Positions 41,055-44,085 of a DNA stretch of 44,085 bases are shown piece by piece; within the stretch, counting starts at the first letter, position 1, and the number at the start of each line of letters is the position of its first letter. The notes under the pieces are model-generated. The model saw only the letters and a list, made by a program, of their open reading frames with translations. It was not told the DNA's origin and did no database searches. Source of the stretch: GAS188 sp044445965. Lineage in GTDB: Bacteria > Pseudomonadota > Alphaproteobacteria > Rhizobiales > Beijerinckiaceae. The stretch spans positions 1 through 44,085 of the forward strand of contig JBIOEJ010000037.1 in the NCBI GenBank assembly GCA_044445965.1, given 5' to 3'. Both the position numbers and the translations under genes were made by a program.

Positions 41055-41594
41055 GTGCCCATCGCCGTCAGCCTTCGCGCGGAAAACCATGATGCCTGGC
41101 CGCTTCGTGCCTTGTGGGACGGAGCCTCGGCCTTCGAGGCGACGCCGTCGATGCAGGCGCTCGGCTATGCGCCCCATCTCACGCTCGGCCTCTATGCGGA
41201 CATCGCTGCGTCGGAAATCCGCGCCGCCGCGAAGCGCCTCTTCGCCAAAGCTACCGCGGTCGAGCTTCGCTTCAAGGCGGTCCGCTGGTTCGATGGACCG
41301 CCGCTGGTGCTCTACGCGGCTCCGGAGCCCTCGTCGGCGCTCGACGGCCTGCACGGCGCGTTGCACCGGCTGATCGCACCTGAACACTGCCATCCAAACT
41401 ACCGGCAAGGCAGATTCGTGCCGCATTGCACGCTGGCGATGCAGGTCATCCCCGAGCAACGCGCCGACGCCATCGCTTTCGCAGAGCACACCCGCATTTC
41501 CTTGGGCGCAACCTTTGCGACAGGCGATATCGTGGCATTTCCTCCGGTCCGCGTACTGGCACAGTGGAGGCTGCGCGCCGCGCACGCTTCATAA
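41055..41594 (+). CDS. 2'-5' RNA ligase-fold (2H phosphoesterase) family protein
   Basis: 179 residues from GTG 41055. Two HxT motifs, HLT at 41-43 and HCT at 124-126, 83 residues apart, mark the 2H phosphoesterase superfamily (LigT, cyclic phosphodiesterases). The cellular substrate is unknown. It follows sufE after 4 bp and converges on icd. Confidence 0.8.
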   Translation: MPIAVSLRAENHDAWPLRALWDGASAFEATPSMQALGYAPHLTLGLYADIAASEIRAAAKRLFAKATAVELRFKAVRWFDGPPLVLYAAPEPSSALDGLHGALHRLIAPEHCHPNYRQGRFVPHCTLAMQVIPEQRADAIAFAEHTRISLGATFATGDIVAFPPVRVLAQWRLRAAHAS

Positions 41595-41651
41595 GAACCG
41601 GCGCTTCTTCCGGATCGCCCTGCAAATTGCCGCGGCGAACGACCGCAAACA

Positions 41652-42866
41652 TCACTTCGCCATCGCGACCTTGAGATTTTCGCCGATCTTGTCGAGGAAT
41701 CCCGTGGTCGAGAGCCATTTCTGGTCGGCGCCGACGAGAAGGGCCAAGTCCTTGGTCATGAAGCCCGCCTCGACCGTATCGACGCATACTTTCTCGAGCG
41801 TCGAGGAGAACCGAGCGAGCTCGGCATTGACGTCGAGCTTGGCGCGATGCGCGAGGCCTCGCGTCCAGGCGAAGATCGAGGCGATGGAGTTGGTCGAGGT
41901 CTCCTTGCCCTTCTGATGTTCACGATAATGGCGCGTCACGGTGCCGTGCGCGGCCTCGGCCTCGACCGTCCTGCCATCCGGCGTCATCAGCACCGAGGTC
42001 ATCAGGCCGAGCGAGCCATAGCCCTGCGCCACCGTGTCCGACTGCACGTCGCCGTCGTAGTTCTTGCAGGCCCAGACATAGCCACCCGACCATTTGAGTG
42101 CCGCCGCCACCATGTCGTCGATCAGACGGTGCTCATAGGTGATGCCGGCGGCCTTGAACTTCGCCTGGAACTCGTTCTCGTAGATCTCCTGGAAGATATC
42201 CTTGAAGCGTCCGTCATAGACTTTCATGATGGTGTTCTTCGTCGACAGATAAACCGGGTATTTGCGCATCAGCCCATAATTCAACGAGGCACGCGCGAAA
42301 TCCCGGATGGAATCGTCGAGATTATACATCGACATGGCGACGCCCGCGCCCGGGAACTTGAACACCTCGCGCTCGATCACGGTGCCGTCCTCGCCCTCGA
42401 ATTTCAGGGTCAGGCGGCCCTTTCCGGGGACCTTGATGTCGGTTGCCCGGTATTGGTCGCCATAGGCGTGGCGGCCGACCACGATGGGCAAGGTCCAGCC
42501 GGGCACGAGGCGCGGCACGTTCTTGCAAATGATCGGCTCGCGAAAGATCACGCCGCCGAGGATGTTGCGGATGGTGCCGTTCGGCGATTTCCACATCTCT
42601 TTGAGCTTGAATTCCTTCACCCGAGCCTCGTCGGGGGTGATGGTGGCGCATTTCACGCCCGCCCCATATTCCTTGATCGCATTGGCGGCATCGATGGTGA
42701 TCTGGTCGTTGGTGGCGTCGCGGCTCTCGATCGCGAGGTCGTAATATTTGAGGTCGATGTCGAGATAGGGATGGATCAGCTTGTCGCGGATATAGTGCCA
42801 GATGATGCGCGTCATCTCGTCCCCGTCGAGCTCGACGACGGGATGGGCGACCTTGATCTTGTTCAT
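41652..42866 (-). CDS. icd: NADP-dependent isocitrate dehydrogenase
   Basis: 404 residues from ATG 42866 (MNKIKVAHPVVELDGDEMTRI), with AAGAGG upstream. This is the eukaryote-like dimeric class: KSPNGTIRNILGGVIFREPI, DDMVAAALKWSGGYVWACKNYDGDVQSD and EAAHGTVTRHYREHQKGKETSTNSIAS are the substrate, metal and NADP blocks. It oxidises isocitrate to 2-oxoglutarate in the TCA cycle. An upstream extension to 43133 is antisense to lipB and not used. Confidence 0.97.
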   Translation of the reverse strand: MNKIKVAHPVVELDGDEMTRIIWHYIRDKLIHPYLDIDLKYYDLAIESRDATNDQITIDAANAIKEYGAGVKCATITPDEARVKEFKLKEMWKSPNGTIRNILGGVIFREPIICKNVPRLVPGWTLPIVVGRHAYGDQYRATDIKVPGKGRLTLKFEGEDGTVIEREVFKFPGAGVAMSMYNLDDSIRDFARASLNYGLMRKYPVYLSTKNTIMKVYDGRFKDIFQEIYENEFQAKFKAAGITYEHRLIDDMVAAALKWSGGYVWACKNYDGDVQSDTVAQGYGSLGLMTSVLMTPDGRTVEAEAAHGTVTRHYREHQKGKETSTNSIASIFAWTRGLAHRAKLDVNAELARFSSTLEKVCVDTVEAGFMTKDLALLVGADQKWLSTTGFLDKIGENLKVAMAK

Positions 42867-43038
42867 CTGGCAAACCTCTTGACGGCACGAAATGGGGGAG
42901 TGGCGCCCTCTCCCGGCCGGGAGAGCGCTGGGGACGAATGGGCGGGCTATAGCACCCGCTTCGGGATGGGCAAAGCAGACTCGCGGAAGCCTCGCGGAAG
43001 CAGTTGAAATCGTAAGACGAAAGGCCGATCTTGCCCCG

Positions 43039-43770
43039 ATGGATGCCGAGATGCTCGCCAGCACCGCCGGCGGCGCTCCATTCGCGGCGCGCGATGGCAG
43101 CGCGGTCGAATGGGTCATCGCCGACGGTCTCACACCCTATGCGGAAGCTGTTGCCGAGATGGAGGCGCGCGCCGCCGCGATCGCCGAGAGGCGCGCGGCG
43201 GAGCGTGTCTGGCTCGTCGAGCATCCGCCCCTCTACACGGCTGGAACTTCAGCGCGACCGGAAGACCTGATCGAGCCAGAGCTGTTTCCGGTGTTCAGGA
43301 CGGGCCGCGGCGGGCAGTTCACCTATCATGGGCCCGGGCAGCGCGTCGCCTATGTGATGCTCGATCTCGCGCGCCGTAAGCCTGATCTGCGTCAATTCGT
43401 CTTTGCGCTGGAAACCTGGATCATCGGCGCGCTTGCTGCCTTCAACGTCCGCGGCGAGCGGCGCAAGGGACGCATCGGCGTCTGGGTGCGCCGGACGGAG
43501 AAAGGTCCCGGCGTCGAGGACAAGATCGCCGCGATCGGCATCCGGGTGCGCCGCTGGGTCAGCTTCCACGGCATCTCGATCAATGTCGAACCGCAGCTGT
43601 CGCATTATGCCGGCATCGTGCCATGCGGCATCCATGGCTATGGCGTGACGAGCCTCGCCGATCTCGGCTGGCCGGTCGCCATGCCGGAGCTCGACGGGGC
43701 GCTGCGCGCCGCGTTCGAGGAGGTGTTCGGGAAGACGCGCGATGGAGGTGCGCGTCCTCGCGCACCATAG
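43039..43770 (+). CDS. lipB: Lipoyl(octanoyl) transferase LipB
   Basis: 243 residues from ATG 43039; ATG 43051 is an alternative and neither has a strong ribosome site. The block RGGQFTYHGPGQ is at 90-101, the catalytic Lys162 in EDKIAAIGIRVRRW and Cys196 in AGIVPCGIHGYGVTSL. It moves octanoyl groups from ACP to lipoate-dependent enzymes, the first step of lipoate assembly. It is divergent from icd, 172 bp away. Confidence 0.95.
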   Translation: MDAEMLASTAGGAPFAARDGSAVEWVIADGLTPYAEAVAEMEARAAAIAERRAAERVWLVEHPPLYTAGTSARPEDLIEPELFPVFRTGRGGQFTYHGPGQRVAYVMLDLARRKPDLRQFVFALETWIIGALAAFNVRGERRKGRIGVWVRRTEKGPGVEDKIAAIGIRVRRWVSFHGISINVEPQLSHYAGIVPCGIHGYGVTSLADLGWPVAMPELDGALRAAFEEVFGKTRDGGARPRAP

Positions 43771-43810
43771 CCGTGACCTAAGGCGAGACGCCACCCCTCC
43801 GCTCGCGGCC

Positions 43811-44085
43811 TCAATGCGTCGCGGCGGCCGCGCCCCAGATTTGCTGCAGCCGCGCGTCGCGCCCGCAATTGTAACGGTAGAATTTGTACTGCACCGAGCT
43901 CTTCTTGTAGAATTCCTGGTGATAATCTTCGGCCGGATAGAAAGCTCCCGCTGCCACGATCTGCGTGACGATCGGACCCTTGAGCACCCCGCTCGCCTCG
44001 ATCTTCGCCTTGGTTGCCTCGGCGAGACGCTTCTGCTCGTCGTCATGGTAGAAAATCGCCGTGCGATACTGCGTGCCATGGTCGC
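43811..44085 (-). CDS. msrA: Peptide-methionine (S)-S-oxide reductase MsrA, C-terminal part
   Basis: The C-terminal 90 residues or so; the start lies beyond the window. DHGTQYRTAIFYHDDEQ, FYPAEDYHQEFY and FYRYNCGRDARLQQIWG are characteristic of MsrA, which reduces methionine-S-sulfoxide in proteins. The catalytic GCFWG motif would be outside. A longer reading in another frame (43249-44079) is a shadow of lipB and msrA. The gene converges on lipB. Confidence 0.92.
   Translation of the reverse strand, partial: DHGTQYRTAIFYHDDEQKRLAEATKAKIEASGVLKGPIVTQIVAAGAFYPAEDYHQEFYKKSSVQYKFYRYNCGRDARLQQIWGAAAATH

Overview
The window is GC-rich alphaproteobacterial chromosome, most likely from a methylotrophic member of the Hyphomicrobiales (Rhizobiales). 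This rests on the lanthanide-type methanol dehydrogenase operon, the full pqqABCDE operon, and the housekeeping order DUF177 - plsX - fabH - ihfA - merR beside a cytochrome bc1 chaperone gene and a bamE-type lipoprotein gene. A DUF5330 gene next to sufE points the same way. Genus cannot be fixed from the sequence. No rRNA, tRNA, CRISPR array or insertion sequence was recognised.

Region 1 (1-13987) is a methanol oxidation and PQQ island. On the minus strand xoxF (lanthanide methanol dehydrogenase), xoxG (cytochrome c), xoxJ (periplasmic binding protein) and a truncated CXXCW-type protein form one operon. A 407-bp structured intergenic region separates it from a divergent zinc metallohydrolase gene of the quinoprotein relay type. 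A TonB-dependent receptor follows on the minus strand. Divergent from it runs a long plus-strand set: a HisKA_3 sensor kinase, a NarL-type response regulator, a TonB protein, then pqqA-B-C-D-E. The island can therefore make the cofactor, make the enzyme and its electron acceptor, import something through a dedicated outer-membrane receptor energised by TonB, and sense a signal. pqqB has no ATG, GTG or TTG start.

Region 2 (14111-17541) holds a FlK-like thioesterase, undecaprenyl-diphosphatase, a pyridoxamine-phosphate-oxidase-fold protein and a divergent LysR regulator.

Region 3 (17602-25936) is an accessory catabolic operon on the minus strand, controlled by a divergent GntR regulator: peptide-type ABC binding protein, two permeases, an M20-family hydrolase with altered metal ligands, a D-cysteine desulfhydrase-like PLP enzyme, an ornithine cyclodeaminase/ketimine reductase-like enzyme and a two-domain sulfurtransferase. 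Nearly all junctions overlap or are within a few bases. The content suggests uptake and breakdown of an unidentified sulfur-containing amino-acid derivative. No transporter ATPase is present.

Region 4 (26106-44085) is mostly core: merR, ihfA, fabH, plsX, DUF177, the cytochrome bc1 chaperone, a bamE-like lipoprotein, a K+-independent proton-pumping pyrophosphatase, an MFS transporter, a mercaptopyruvate-type sulfurtransferase, a sterol-desaturase-family protein, a proline/alanine-rich membrane protein, a PAS histidine kinase, DUF5330, sufE, a 2'-5' RNA ligase-fold protein, icd, lipB and the 3' part of msrA, cut by the window end.
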